A stretch of DNA of 64,000 nt from contig NC_061864.1 of the NCBI RefSeq assembly GCF_907164915.1, positions 1,226,389-1,290,388 on the forward strand. The letters run 5' to 3'. This DNA is from Impatiens glandulifera (lineage: Eukaryota > Streptophyta > Magnoliopsida > Ericales > Balsaminaceae). The translations under genes were made by a program, and so were the position numbers. This document shows, in pieces, positions 1 through 12,700 of this stretch (its first letter is position 1; the number at the start of each line of letters is the position of its first letter). The notes under the pieces were generated by a model, which made no database searches, had not been told where the DNA came from, and saw nothing but the letters and a program-made list of their open reading frames with translations.

Positions 1-3000
1 CTGCTGCCAGAGATTACTATACTGTACCAGGAAAAAACCAGCCTACAGCCCAAACGTTTATCAATTTCATATAAAATTGCGTTTTTCGCAAACATTTCAT
101 TAGAACGAGTGATATTCAACTTACCACAGTTTGACTCTTGGCTAATAACTTCTCACAGAGGCCAGTATAATTCAAAGGCTTCCAACCATGTTCACCTTGA
201 TACTGATAACCATTTAAAACATTATTATTGACTTTTAAAAAACAAAGTTACAGGAACATTAATGAAATATTTTAGGTTGAGGGTTGTTTTACCTGAGAAA
301 TCATTCCTATAACGATCATCTTTCCATAAATAGCCAATGCGTTTAAACATAGATCAAACATCTGACCGCCTACTGATTCATACACGATATCGACACCTTT
401 AGGATACTCATTTTTAAGAACCTGCAATAAGATAGTGAAAGAAATAGACGCATAATTCAACTTCAGTTATAAAATAAATCAAAATAATTGAAAGTCAACT
501 ATCCTGTTAGTGATGCTACAAAATAAATATAAAAAATATCATCTATTGTTTGGAAAGAACCAATAAAGTTATACATGTACATAGGAGACTTACAGTTTTG
601 ATATCCTCTGCTTTATAATCTATAACACGATCTACTCCCAAATCTGTCAAAGCCTTGGCCTTTTCTTTGCCTCCACAAGTTGCAACAACTTTATTTCCAG
701 CTAATTTTGCGAGCTGGTACAAAAATCACATTAATTATACACCATCTTAAACATAACAAAAATTGCTTCCTTTTTATTAATAAAGTTCATTTCATTAAAA
801 AAACAATAATACTAAAATTCAGCAAAAAAACATGCCTCGCTTTCAATCAATTCAAACTCATAACAATAATGCCAAAAGAAAATCAGCAAAAAAAAAATGA
901 ATTATAACAAACCAGGTCTGGAGACCTATAACAAATATGCTTCATTTGGAAACATATTTCGGTCAAATGTATCAACTAGGTGTGGATCCGTTTGAAAACA
1001 AGTGTATCTGAGCTTAGATTTTTTATGATAAAAGAACCTAGATCAAATAAGCTCTCAAAGTGAATAAGTGAACCTGGACTGCAAACTGTCCTGTTCCTCC
1101 AGCAGCAGCAGTTACAAGGACAACCTTTCCAGATTCCATATTTGCTGCCTACACAAAAGCACATAAAATTAGTCAATAAACGGAATGGAAGCTATTCTGG
1201 AGGATTTTTTTTAAAGTCACTTTTTCAAGAGCAATTGACGCTGTTAGTCCGGAAGTGAGCATTGCAACAACTTCAGGGTCTGGTCTTGCCACAGGAAGAA
1301 TGTGTCTCGCATTAACCTGCAATAGAGAAGAACCCAGTTTTCATGACACTTTTTGAGTGAAACAAGTTTATCATTTCCATCAACATATCAAATATAATTT
1401 TTTTTGTACGGAATAAATTATACCAAAGTAAATTCAGCATAGCCTCCAAATGTCATAAGGGCAGCCGGAGTCCCAACTTTCAAATTATTGACAGATTCTC
1501 CAATAGCAGCAATTATCCCCACAGCCTTCGTAAGGATGAATATAGTTATTTCAAATAGCATGAATGAAGAATTTGTATTCTACATAATGTCTTGGTCCAT
1601 ACCTCAAAGCCGGCATCAAAGGGAAGAGTCGAAGCCAAGTCATTTTTACTGCCACTAAAATAACGACCTGAGCTAAAATTAACCTGTCAAACAGTGCAAA
1701 TGCTTGTGACCATAGAGAGAAAAGGGAGAAAATTCATAATTTTCCAAGATTAATCAAGAAAAAATAGCAGATACACAAACATACATCACTAGCATTTACA
1801 CCAGCATAAATGACTTTGACAAGAACATGCCCAGGTTTGATTGGTAACGAAAGGGGCGTTCGCACTATTTTGGTAGCACTACGAAAATTGTGACTCAGTG
1901 TATGAACAACTCTGCAAGAACAAAAAAATATAAGGTTAAGGATTCACCACAAACAATAAAGAATTACTTTGCCCTACTTCATCTTCAAAGTCTAGATATA
2001 AGAGAATAAGGGTTTTCTTCTAAATGAGCACTACAGTAGCGAGACAAGAAAAGGACTAAAAATGGCAAAATTGAAGCTCAACAAGGAAAAGCAGTGACTC
2101 TTTTTTCGGGCGTTAACTATGATGCTAAAAAACCCATACATGACCGAAGCAAAACACCTATTGTCGAGGATTACCAACTTCTAATTGATTTGAGCTCGTC
2201 AAGACCCTTGAGTTTGAAACATTTATATTCCAAGAACAACTACATAATTAGAAGTTTATTTCTTGTAATTTTATTGATTAACTCAAGGGCATCATGTCAT
2301 GACTTGTCATTTACTGGTTTGGGTTTTTCTCCGACGAACAATGTGACCTTTTCCAACGGGATGTGGTCTAAACAAAAAAAATTCCATCATTTCAAAACAG
2401 AAGAGTAGGGTTTTCTTATGCTTACAGGGATCATTTCACTTACACTTTCTCAAAGCTCTTAGGCAAATGAAGATTCACTTGAGAGAGAACTGAAGTCTGT
2501 CTTCTAAATTTAGAAGAAGCCAATCTATATTTTGCTTCTTCCATATCGGTAGGCCAATACTCCTGTCCCCTACGATTTGTAATCCACATACATGCTCCGG
2601 CTTTGCTCTCGTCGCTAATGAGCTCAAACGCACCTAAAAAAATAAGATAAACCGTATAAGATGTGCTGTCCAGCAGTTTTATAGTCCAAATAAGTAGCAA
2701 ACAAAAAGACAAGTACCTTTAACTACTGCTTCCATTGGCACCCATCCACCCATTTGATCAATATTAGAAGCCACTACTGATGCTAATTCCGTTTGAACAA
2801 ACTGCAGAATTAATAGCAAATAATTAATTGAATTAGAATCATTTTGTTTTAACAAGATTACAAATTCAAGCTCATCCTTTTTCTCTTTTTCATTTCTTGC
2901 ATAAACCAAAACCAAGGAAGTAACCTATGAGCAATAATACAGTTGAAGCAAGTTTCACAACTGAAACCATGATGGTTCAAGACATTTCTTATCATTTAGA

Positions 3001-4643
3001 CATCACACAAGTATGATTTGCTAGGTTTTATAACTTCCACAAGACTACTTTTTCATATTTGCAAATATTTCGTCTTTCATTTAACCACCTCGGATTGAAA
3101 TGATCGGATGTAATAAAAAAACTCACCTCAGGGCAAAGCACGTTGGCACGAATACCTTCCCGCTTGAGTAAAGTAAGTGACCTAGTGAACATGACAACAC
3201 CACCTACAAGAAACAAAATTTTATCAAGAGGGACAAAAGGCGTACAAGTTTTACATGGAGATATGTTTTTTCCAGAAAAACAAACTCAGAAATTCACAAT
3301 GCTAGACAGTACATTCTACAGATTTCCTCTCAAGGAATAAGAAATGGAATGGAAAGTAAGAAACACACCTTTGGATCCAGAGTAGATAGGATCGCCTAAC
3401 ATTGGATAAAGACCAGCGGCAGAACCCAAATTTATGATAACACCAGGCTTTTGAGCAGCACGCATGGTTTGTATCTGGTAAATAAAATAATCATAAATTC
3501 AAAAACATGCCAAAAAATATTAATAACTTCAATTTTGGTGAAATAACAGCCACCATGTTCAATTACATATATTGAATGATATAAATTGCCCCAGATGGGT
3601 ATGAAAAAAGCTTATCACACTTCATTTGGGTAAGAGAATATAGTGAAAAAATCTCAAGTTCGACACAAAGGGCCTGCCTAATGATAAAGATGAATGAAAG
3701 AATATAAGCATACCGCGAGGCGAGTGCTGTCAATAACAGCAATGAGATTCACATTGATAGTTTTTATCCATGGATTAGTACTACCAGGTTGATCTTCATG
3801 GAAAGGCACAGGAGGAGTTGTAACACCAGCACTATTAACACAAATATCCAGTCCCCCATATGTTTCGAAATGCTTTTTAAAAGCATGTGACAGTTTTCCT
3901 ATTCCAGCAAAGTAACATTGTGAATTAACAGAAATTTGCATTACATGCATTTGAAAAAAATAAAACTTCGAAATGCAACGAATTGATTTACTTCTACTAG
4001 ATCAGCATACTTTTTAAAAAAATAAAATGATTTTCAAAATCAAAATAGCCATACTAATAATCAAAGAAGTGCAAAGAGCTGGTCATTTAAGGTTGAACAT
4101 TATTCCAGATTTGTAACTACCAGAATCTGTGACATCGCATTTGATAAATAAAGCAGATTTAAATGGCAAATCTGAATGAAACTTTGCATTCTCCTTTTCA
4201 ACAAGGGATGCTACTTCCTTTCCCTTCTCCTCGGAGAAATCGACAACAGTGACAAATATGCCTTTCTTTGCTAAAGCCAAGCTGAGAGCTTTCCCTGTAT
4301 GCAGAAAAAGAAGAGCATAAACAAACTATCAGAATTCAGAAGCTGGATCTTCTCTGATTTTGCTAGTGAAAAAAAAAACAAATTTTAACGGTGGTTAATA
4401 CTTCATTAGAGTGTTATGACCCAACTGGTTAAGATTATATAACTCTCAAGAGATCTCAAACTTCAACAACTAGTTTTGAGCAAAAATTCATAATTGAAAA
4501 GTGGCAATTATCATCTGTTAGTGAAAGAAGAAGACATTATTAATCGAATACTTTAGAAATATAAACAAGGATAAAATTGGGGACACACCAATTCCATTAC
4601 CACCGCCTGTGACGAGAGCTGACAGGCCTGGTTTGAGCTCCAT
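1..4643 (-). CDS. NQR: Bifunctional SDR / quinone-oxidoreductase fusion (NQR-like), copy 1, 3'-truncated by window edge
   Basis: This multi-exon gene encodes an N-terminal short-chain dehydrogenase joined to a zinc-free MDR reductase, the architecture of Arabidopsis NQR (At1g49670, about 629 residues). It starts [19 protein letters not shown] at 4643; TGGGNGIG is the SDR nucleotide-binding glycine motif. Later exons show NSAGV, the active-site YSGSK (YxxxK; near 3370-3400) and, after the SDR part (to about 2445), the MDR half: [17 protein letters not shown] (AxxGxxG dinucleotide motif, near 1090-1150) and YESVGG (near 370). Main coding blocks lie near 4598-4643, 4120-4295, 3710-3905, 3370-3475, 3128-3205, 2720-2802, 2445-2637, 1787-1912, 1600-1685, 1430-1525, 1220-1318, 1078-1148, 596-712, 294-423, about 100-190 and 1-43. 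The last visible exon is [13 protein letters not shown], so the last roughly 60 residues lie outside the window. The reading frame looks intact. It is the tandem twin of the gene at 9755-15560. The substrate is unknown; NAD(P)H-dependent reduction of quinones or enones is inferred from the family. Confidence 0.88.
2020..2406. mobile_element. Insertion in an intron of NQR copy 1, flanked by an 11-bp direct repeat
   Basis: The matching intron of copy 2 contains the motif AGGGTTTTCTT once (about 13062-13072). Copy 1 has it twice (2009-2019 and 2407-2417) with 387 bp between. This looks like an insertion with a target-site duplication; 9-11 bp is typical of Mutator-like elements. No terminal inverted repeat is evident, so the class is uncertain. 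Confidence 0.5.
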
Positions 4644-4999
4644 GTATGGGTGTCGGTGTTTACTGTTTAGGGTTTTTGAGATTGTTTATAAAAGCTTTTT
4701 GGTTGAGAATGGTAGGATTTGATCTGGGTTACATGCGTCTTCACTTCTGATTGTCTTCGTCATCGCCTTCGTCATATATATCCATTGCCGTCCTGGATAT
4801 TTTATTTAGCATTATCTTTGTCGTAATTGATATTGACAAGATAAGCAAGTCAACAATTCAATTAAATCTTTCTATGTGATTAATAGATACGTTCTAACTA
4901 AGAAGAAGAAGAAATTCGACTTGTTTTCATTTTCTTTTATAAAAAATAAAAAAAAAACACCAATCTTACATTAATATTATTGTTTTTACAATTAAAATT

Positions 5000-5875
5000 A
5001 ATTTTTTTTTAAATTTATTTAAATATATGAAGTATGAACTAATAAAAGATCATTTAAACGTATATATTATCAAAAATTATCCCATATAATTTAGGTTTGA
5101 TAACTCTAGTTAATTGTATTTTAAAAATTAAATATTTATTAATTAAATATTTCTTTTTTCTCTCTTTTTTTTTATTAATTTATTTATTATTATTTTTTTT
5201 TTATTAATTAATTAATTTATTTATCTTTTTTATATTATTTTTTTGTTATTTAATTTTTTTATTATTTTGTTTTTTTTTATATTAACATAAATTATTTTAA
5301 AATTAGTTGTTCTATTTTAAGAACTAATTTTTAAATATTATAATATATATAATAGTTCAATATTTTGATATTCTAATATTTTCATATTTTACTTAAGTAT
5401 TTTTTTTTAAATTACTTATATAATCTTTTTTCAAGGAATTTCATTATGTATTCGTCATATTTATGCAAAATAAAGTAAAAAATTAAAAATCACATTGAGG
5501 ACAAATAAATATATTATTCTATAAAGTAGCTAATTAAATATTATAATAAATTATAATATTAAAGTACTACTCTAAAAAGATCAAATAATTTTAAAATAAT
5601 CTATGTTGAACAAAAGAAGAAATAGTAAAAATAAATATTACTTAATTATTTAATAAAATAAATAATAGATAAAATAAATAAAAATAGTAAGAGGAGATAA
5701 ATGAATTAATTAATTAAGAAAAAATGAATATTAAAATAATAAATATTAAAAAAATTAGAAAAAATAATCATAGTTATTAATAGAGTTTAAATGTGTCAAT
5801 TTTTAATAATATGTACATTTAAATAAATTTTTATTAGTTTCTAGTTGTATAAGTACATGTTTTTTTCTTTTTATT
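5000..5875. mobile_element. Degenerate foldback/MITE element, family A
   Basis: The left arm (near 5028-5110) contains ACTAATAAAAGATCATTTAA followed by a TATCAAAAATT stretch. The right arm (near 5790-5865) carries the approximate reverse complement, with TTTTTATTAGTTTCTAGTTG. The same arm sequences occur, better preserved, in the element at 39648-40705. The interior is only A/T-rich filler. There is no transposase. Confidence 0.5.
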
Positions 5876-6434
5876 TTTAATTATAATAATTAAATTTAAA
5901 AACTTTTTTATATTTATAGCCTAATAAACATTATAGATAAAAGTATACTCTAAAAAATATAAACGTTAAACTAGGGACAAATTTAAATTTAGAAATTATA
6001 ATTAATGGAATTTAAACTTAATATAAACATAAAATTGAAAAGAATTAGATTCACAATTTATTTTACTAATCACTAAACTGTTATTGTTTTTAAATATTCA
6101 CAAATAAAAGATTTGATATGCAATTGAGTTGCGGATACATAAATCCGCAAGCACAAATAATTTTGGTTGAGATTGAAATATTATATATATATATAAAATA
6201 ACTTAAGAAATTAGAAATAAGACCCCTTTCATTTTTAAATAATGGACTTCTGCTTCACCAGATATGAAAGAACTTGTCCGAACCTTTAGGCTTGTTTGAT
6301 TTAGATTGTTTAACTAATTTAAACAAAACCTATATATCCCATCATGTTTATTTTCACTATAAAATCATTTTATTGAGTTGGCGTAAAGAATGTGATCACC
6401 CTATACATATACATATATATATATATATATATAT

Positions 6435-6624
6435 AGAAGTGATAGAGTGAGGGAATTTAGTAAGGGAATTTGGTGAGGGAATGACGTGGCATCACCATCA
6501 TTGGTTGGAAAATGTAAAAGTGAGAGGAAAGAGAGAAATTATTTGATTTTTTCAGCGAATAAGATTATGCCACATCATTCCCTCACCAAATTCCCTCACC
6601 AAATTCCCTCACCTAATCATTTCT
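6435..6624. mobile_element. MITE with ~57-bp terminal inverted repeats, family B
   Basis: The left end, AGAAGTGATAGAGTGAGGGA, matches the reverse complement of the right end, AGAAATGATTAGGTGAGGGA, and the match continues through GGTGAGGGAATGA(C/T)GTGGCA. The element is 190 bp, non-coding, and sits in a TATA-rich target. A related inverted, truncated copy lies at about 41538-41705. Confidence 0.75.
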
Positions 6625-7474
6625 CATATATATAATTCAAAGATTGCATATAGGTGTTGTGTCAAAGTCAATCAATGGTAAGTTATTCATCAATAGGAAA
6701 ATCCCAAATTTTATTTACATTTATTCAAAGATTACATAAATTTCAATAGCCCACTCTAACTAATTTATAAATATGGTCTTCAACAAAATTATTATTCTAC
6801 ATTTAGCATGCACTAATTTATATTATTTAATCTTCTTTAATACAATGTATTATTTAATCTCACATTATTACTCAAAAATAAAATCAAACTTTACCTTTTA
6901 TTTTTCTTCTAAGAACATAAGATTACTTATTTAAGTTTTTTATTAAATATATTTTTATCGTATTTTTAAACAATTTTTTTTTTACATTTTTAACACAAGT
7001 AATTATTTCAAATAAATCTAAAAAAACTAATTAAAAAAAATATTTTCTTTTAAATCAGTTTTTTTACAAAATTTTCATTTAAGACATCAATATTTTCAGT
7101 CCAACTTTTTTGTGCTTAATTTTTGCAACTTCCTTAGTGACCCTCCTAACGCTATCCTTTGTTTTTTACTCTTAATTATAATGGTTTTATTAAACAAAAA
7201 TAATAATAATTAACAATGATGAATTATTTAAAAATTACTAATATATATATACTACTAAACAGATAAGTTTTCAAATAAGTAAATTCAGTGAATGAACACC
7301 ACTAGCTACATGAAATTCTTTGAAACACCAAGCTTTTGTCTGCTAATTAAGAACTTATTATAACAAATAAGGAGAAAATTAAAAGATCTTTATATTATAA
7401 TTGATCCTCCTGAAATATTCTTAAAGTAATACAAATCAGTCTAGTTAATTTCCCCTCTATCGTCAACTTACACA

Positions 7475-8028
7475 TCAATTGACTCCTGCAACAACCAAAT
7501 CGAAAATGAAACAAGCACCTTAAGAAATCGCGAATAAAACTAAATTCGAATAAAAATCATTTTAACTTAAAACATTTGAATAAATTACATGAACTCACCT
7601 CTCTTGTGACCAGCTTTTTGAGCCTTCTTTAAACCAAATCTCTCCCTCCATCTAACAGGACTTTTTGGTATCTTTGCCAAGACATGTTCATCATCATTAA
7701 CTGAAACTGAAAGTTCATCTCTAAGAGTTGTAGTAGTAGTTTTTTGAAAATGATCAGTACCCAATATCTTAGAGCAATTCTCCTTTAGTGGCAACAACTT
7801 CCCCTTGAAGAACGCCTCCTCAGCAGAAATCATGGAATACCCAGAAACCGAAAACTCAAAATCAGAGGACACGGGCGGGTCTCGGTACCCTGGTCCCTCG
7901 TGTTTGACGGGCCCTGAACCATTGATGAAATCGCCAGAGAAGGAGATCCTCGGACCCATGATGGAGCTGCAGTGCTCATTGTTGTAGATGTTTAAAAATG
8001 ACATCTTTATTTCTTTCTTTTTAGCCAT
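7475..8028 (-). CDS. Small plant-specific protein of unknown function (FEFSVSxYSM type)
   Basis: This protein of about 146 residues belongs to a widespread but uncharacterised land-plant type with the landmarks GPRISFSGDF, SDFEFSVSGYSMISAEEAFF, FKGKLLPLKENC and a basic C-terminus (SPVRWRERFGLKKAQKAGHK). The pattern recalls DUF1645/MAKR-like regulators, but I cannot assign a function. A TATA box on the minus strand at 8073-8084 puts transcription start near 8045, so the ATGs at 8028 (MAKKKEIKM) or 8004 (MSFLN) are better starts than 8043. Exon 1 ends at a strong donor (AG|GTGAGT, near 7590). Splicing to the acceptor at 7485/7486 gives the ending HKRGVN with stop at 7475-7477. Without splicing the frame ends HKRGEFM at 7585. 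The protein is basic, with no signal peptide or membrane segment. It lies between the two NQR copies on the same strand and is not duplicated with them. Confidence 0.7.
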
Positions 8029-8072
8029 TTTGGAAACAAACATACAATATGTGAGTTTGTTTGTGTATAAAC

Positions 8073-8084
8073 TATATATAAAAG
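8073..8084 (-). promoter_or_regulatory. TATA box of the small protein gene
   Basis: Read on the minus strand, this is TTTTATATATAG. It is about 45 bp upstream of the ATG at 8028, the usual TATA-to-start distance if transcription begins near 8045. Confidence 0.5.
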
Positions 8085-9754
8085 AGATGTCACATGCACA
8101 GATTGTGTATTTATAACCATGATAGATTTTGTTTTTTTTATTGTCATCTCAATATAAACTAATTAATGGTAACTAGCTAGTAGACATGTGATGCCTCATT
8201 GTAAACAAAACCTATATTAATAATAATGCCCCTAGTAAACATAGGTTGTTAGATTTATGTTTGAAAAACAAATAATTAAAGACAGCATTGGAAATCAAAA
8301 CTGGATAAGACAGACATGAAACAGGTAGAGTTAAATTAATAATTAAATGATTACTTAGTGATTAATGGAGTAGATTACGGGATAGTAATTTAATGTTTTA
8401 ATGGAATCTTTAACTTAATTAGTGGCCGGTAGGAGTTATCACAGCTTTTCATGGCACCGTCCAGAAGGCTAAATTTGGGATGATCAAGAAGACATGTTTT
8501 AGAATTTCTTGATTGGAATGTTGGGAGAAGTACTAATAGAGTTTGTTTGATTAATAAACTTATATTTAGGAAGAAAAACAAATACAAATTTGTTCTATTG
8601 TTTGATGTAAACTTCAATGCCCAATAAATTATAGAACAACCATGTGTTTGGGTTAGAATTGTTTACCTTATATACATGCAGTGACACAGTAAAAATAGTA
8701 AGAATTTTGCTTAAACAATGGATTGGTTGATTTAGACAAGGTTTTGTCTATGGTATAAGTTAGCCAAATCAGATATAACAATAGCTGTCTCTTGAGGACA
8801 TTGGGAATAGAGAGCATATAAAATAATTAATATAGGAAACCCATTAAATAAAACAAACAAAAAAGTTACACATTTGTTTGACTTATTAACAACTTTTTTG
8901 TAAATGATTCCATAATGATAACTCACAATCCTTGGACTGAATCTAATTTAAATAAAGTTTCACATGATGGATGATGGGTTGCAAACAGGTGACTTGATTC
9001 CCTCCTGTAGTCTTTATGGTAATTTTGAAGATATTATTTAACTAGATAATGGGACAAATTTCATCAAGGAAAAACAAGACATTAGTTGTCTAATGTTTGG
9101 TCACCCATCCGGTTAACAACAATATTCTGAAATACATGGCTCGCATTTCCATTTCAGATCACGAAAGTAAGAACAATCCCCACAAGAAAGTATTAGAAAA
9201 ATCAGCTTTGTCATACCAAAATTTTTCATATTTCCACAATGTGTAATTGATTTGATCAATCATTAAAGAAATCAATTGAAGGGCCGAGCAGTTCTTATAT
9301 GCCATGGAGGGTTGTGAGTTTTCCTTTCGGCTCTAATAACGAAAATGTAAACATCTAGAATAAGATTGTATTTTGTAATTAGTATGAGCAAGAACAGTGG
9401 CATAATAAACCTCATGTGCCTCTGTTTAATTTTATTGATAGGAAGAGAGACTTTTTTTTTTATTGAATTCAGTTGTAACATGTAATCATTCTATACCTAT
9501 TTATACAAGTATAGGTATTATTTAGCGATAAACATCTAACTACCATAATTATCTCTAATTCTAATCTTTATTGACTGGACATTGACTTGGCAAGGTACTG
9601 CTGACTCGGTACTGATGTGGCGCCAAGTCACACTGTTCTTTAACATCAAATGAAATCTCACTTCACTTTGAATGTTGAATTTCATGCAAAGAACTTATTC
9701 GAGGGAAAGGGTAATTTTATAAAGTTGCAATTTATTCTTAGTTCAGAATATCAT
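8085..9754. other. Intergenic, no gene seen
   Basis: This is the spacer between NQR copy 2 and the small gene. Short open frames here lack codon bias or recognisable domains. The part near 9280-9660 has features of a decayed LTR, including an approximate mirror around CTATACCTATTTATACAAGT, but no direct-repeat partner is visible. Confidence 0.55.
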
Positions 9755-12700
9755 TCAGAGTTTAGACACCTGCTGACTGAAAGATGGGTCGATGCAAACG
9801 ACAACCTGCAGTAGAAGCAATAAATTGTGAGTCTCTATTACACCACCATCACCACAAAAACAACAAAAAATTGGTGTGAGTAATATTTCTTACCTTTCCA
9901 ACACTTTTACCAGAATGAAGATATTCGACTGCATCTGCCACAGAGCTCAAGCCTACAAAGTTTTTTGGATCTACAGAAATCTGTAAGACAATCAAAATGT
10001 GAGCAGATATATACACATTAAGTACAGGTTGTCTAATGAATCGAGGTGTAGACAAAATAGGGTACTTACCAAAAGTTGGCCAACCGAGTAAAGATGAAAA
10101 AGTTTGTCCAGATGTTGCTGCCAGAGATGACTATATTGCATCAGGAAAAAACCAGCCTACAACCAAATGTATCAATTTCTAAGCCAGATTCCAATCCAAA
10201 TACAGTAGTGTTTTTGGCCAAAAGAGTACACAATTCACTGGATTAAGTAATATTCAATTTACCAAAGTTTGACTCTTGGCTAGTAGATTCTCGCAGAGGC
10301 CGGTATAATTCAAAGGCTTCCAACCATGCTCTCCTTGATACTGATGAACATCCGATAATATTAAGACCATTTAAATAAAATCTCCGTTGTTGACTTCTAG
10401 AAGACAAGGTTGAATGTTACCTGAGAAGTCATTCCTATAACGACCATCTTTCCATGAATGGCCAATGCATTTAAACACAGATCAAACATCTGACCGCCTA
10501 CTGATTCATACACGATATCAACACCTTTAGGATACTCATTTTTTAGAACCTGCAAATGAAAAAATCATTAGATATTTTCTCAACCGCATTTCTGTTTTTA
10601 GAAGAACAACAAGTAGACATATATAATAGTTCAGCTTCATTTAAAAAATCAAAATAATTGAAAGTCAATTTCATCTATCTTGTCAGTGATGCTACAAAAT
10701 AAACAAACAATCCCATCTATTGATTGGAAAGAATCAGTGAAGTTATTTATGTGTATAGGAGACTTACCGTTTTAATATCCTCTGCTTTATAATCTATAAC
10801 ACGATCAACTCCCAAATCTGTCAAAAACGCAGCCTTTTCTTTGCCTCCACAAGTTGCAACAACTTTATTTCCCGCTAATTTTGCAAGCTGGCACAAAAAT
10901 CACAACAATTATACATCATTATTAAGCATAACAAAACCTGCTTAAAAGCAACCAAATATCTCTCTTTCAATCAATTCAAACTCTTAACTAAAATGCCTAA
11001 AGAAAATCTGCAAAAAGATAAATTAAACTGCAACAAATCAGGTCTGGGGAGCTATAAAAATAATGGCATCCTTTACAGAAAAGATTTCAGTCAAATTTAT
11101 CAATCAGGTGTGGATTCATATGGGATCACATTTAGAAAAAAAAAGTGAATCTGACCTAAGATTTCTTTTTTTATGAAAAAACCCTAGATCAAACAAGCTC
11201 TTAGAGTGAATAAGTGAACCTGTACTGCAAATTGTCCTGTCCCTCCTGCAGCTGCAGTTACAAGGACAACCTTTCCAGATTCCATATATGCTGCCTACAA
11301 AAAGCCCATGTAATTTGTCAATAAGAAAGGGGAGTATTCCGGAGGAATTAATTCCTTTTTTACTTTTTCAAGAGCAATTGACGGTGTTAGTCCACAAGTG
11401 AGCATTGCAACAATTTCAGGATCAGGTCTTGCCACAGAAAGAATGTGTTCCTCAGGAACCTGCAATAGACAATCCAATTTTCATGACTTGGAGTTTAGAA
11501 TTCTCTCAACAGTTCAAATATAAATCTTTTGTAGAGAATAAATTCTACCATTTTATATTCAGCATAGCCTCCAAACGCAATAAGGGCAGCCGGAGTCCCA
11601 ACTTTCCAATGATGGACTGATTCTCCAATAGCAGCGATTATCCCCACAGCCTTCATAATGATGAATATAATTAATTCAAATAAAATGAATCAAGAGTGAA
11701 TTTTTTACATGATGTCTTAGTACATACCTCAAAGCCGGCATCAAAGGGAAGAGCCGAAGCCAAGTCTGTTTTACTGCCACTAAAATAGTGACCTGAGCTA
11801 AAATTAACCTGTCAAACAATGCAAATGCTTGTAACTGCTACGAAAACAAGCTTGATCCAAACTGATCAAAATTATTGTTCAATCATGTTGATGAACAATC
11901 ATAATCCTCCAAGATTTTAATTAATCAAGAAATTAAACATAGCAGATCCACAGACATACATCACTAGCATTAACACCAACATAAATGACTTTGACAAGAA
12001 CATGCCCAGGTTCGATTGGTAGCGGAACAGGAGTTTGCACTATACTGGTAGCACTACGGAAATTGTGGCTAAGTGTATCAACAACTCTGCAGGAACAAAA
12101 ATAAAGGTTAAGGGTTTACCAATGTAGGATTTTGAAGGGAAATGGGAGTTCTTCATATATTTTAGATTGATTTAACTATTACAAATGATGATACAATTTA
12201 TAGGCAATACAAAAGAGGCTAACTGAAAATAAAACTTCTTAGATAAACATTAATAAGCTTTCTTCAGAAGACAAACCACTCTCCAACTACTTGGAGTCAA
12301 TGGTTCTTAGAAAGGGAAATGGACTTTTGAAAAAGCCTAGTTTGAAATTTCCACACTGCCCCCTCAAACAAGGCAGTAAATTCCAGCCTAAACGAGGAGA
12401 CCCGGAAGATCTTGATTCAACTCCAAAGAGTGACTTTGGAGGCTATCGCCAAACAATGGATCAATGTCAAAGCCCCTTTGAATTTTGTAGGGAAAGAAGG
12501 GAGAGTTCCTCAAAATATATATATTTTGGATTATTAATTATTATTTATTACAAAGGATGTTACAATCTATAGACAATACAAAAGAGGTTAACTAAATGAT
12601 AGAACAACTTCTTATATACACATTAATTATTGAGAAAACAAATCAACCTACAACTTGGAGCTTTTTTTATTTTGGGTTTTTTTTTAGGTTTTTTCTAAAT

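Larger units (their letters stand above)
4700..7470. other. Intergenic, A/T-rich, no gene seen
   Basis: This is the spacer between NQR copy 1 and the small gene at 7475-8028. It holds a degenerate foldback element (about 5000-5875), a (TA)n run (about 6406-6434) and a MITE (6435-6624). No convincing coding potential is seen on either strand. Confidence 0.7.

Noticed and set aside
2094..2408. 104-codon plus-strand frame in the NQR copy 1 intron
   Set aside because: It lies within the copy-specific insertion, has no homologous counterpart in copy 2 and no recognisable domain.
12291..12572. 93-codon plus-strand frame in the NQR copy 2 intron
   Set aside because: It is inside an insertion absent from copy 1, with internal direct repeats and no similarity to a protein I recognise.
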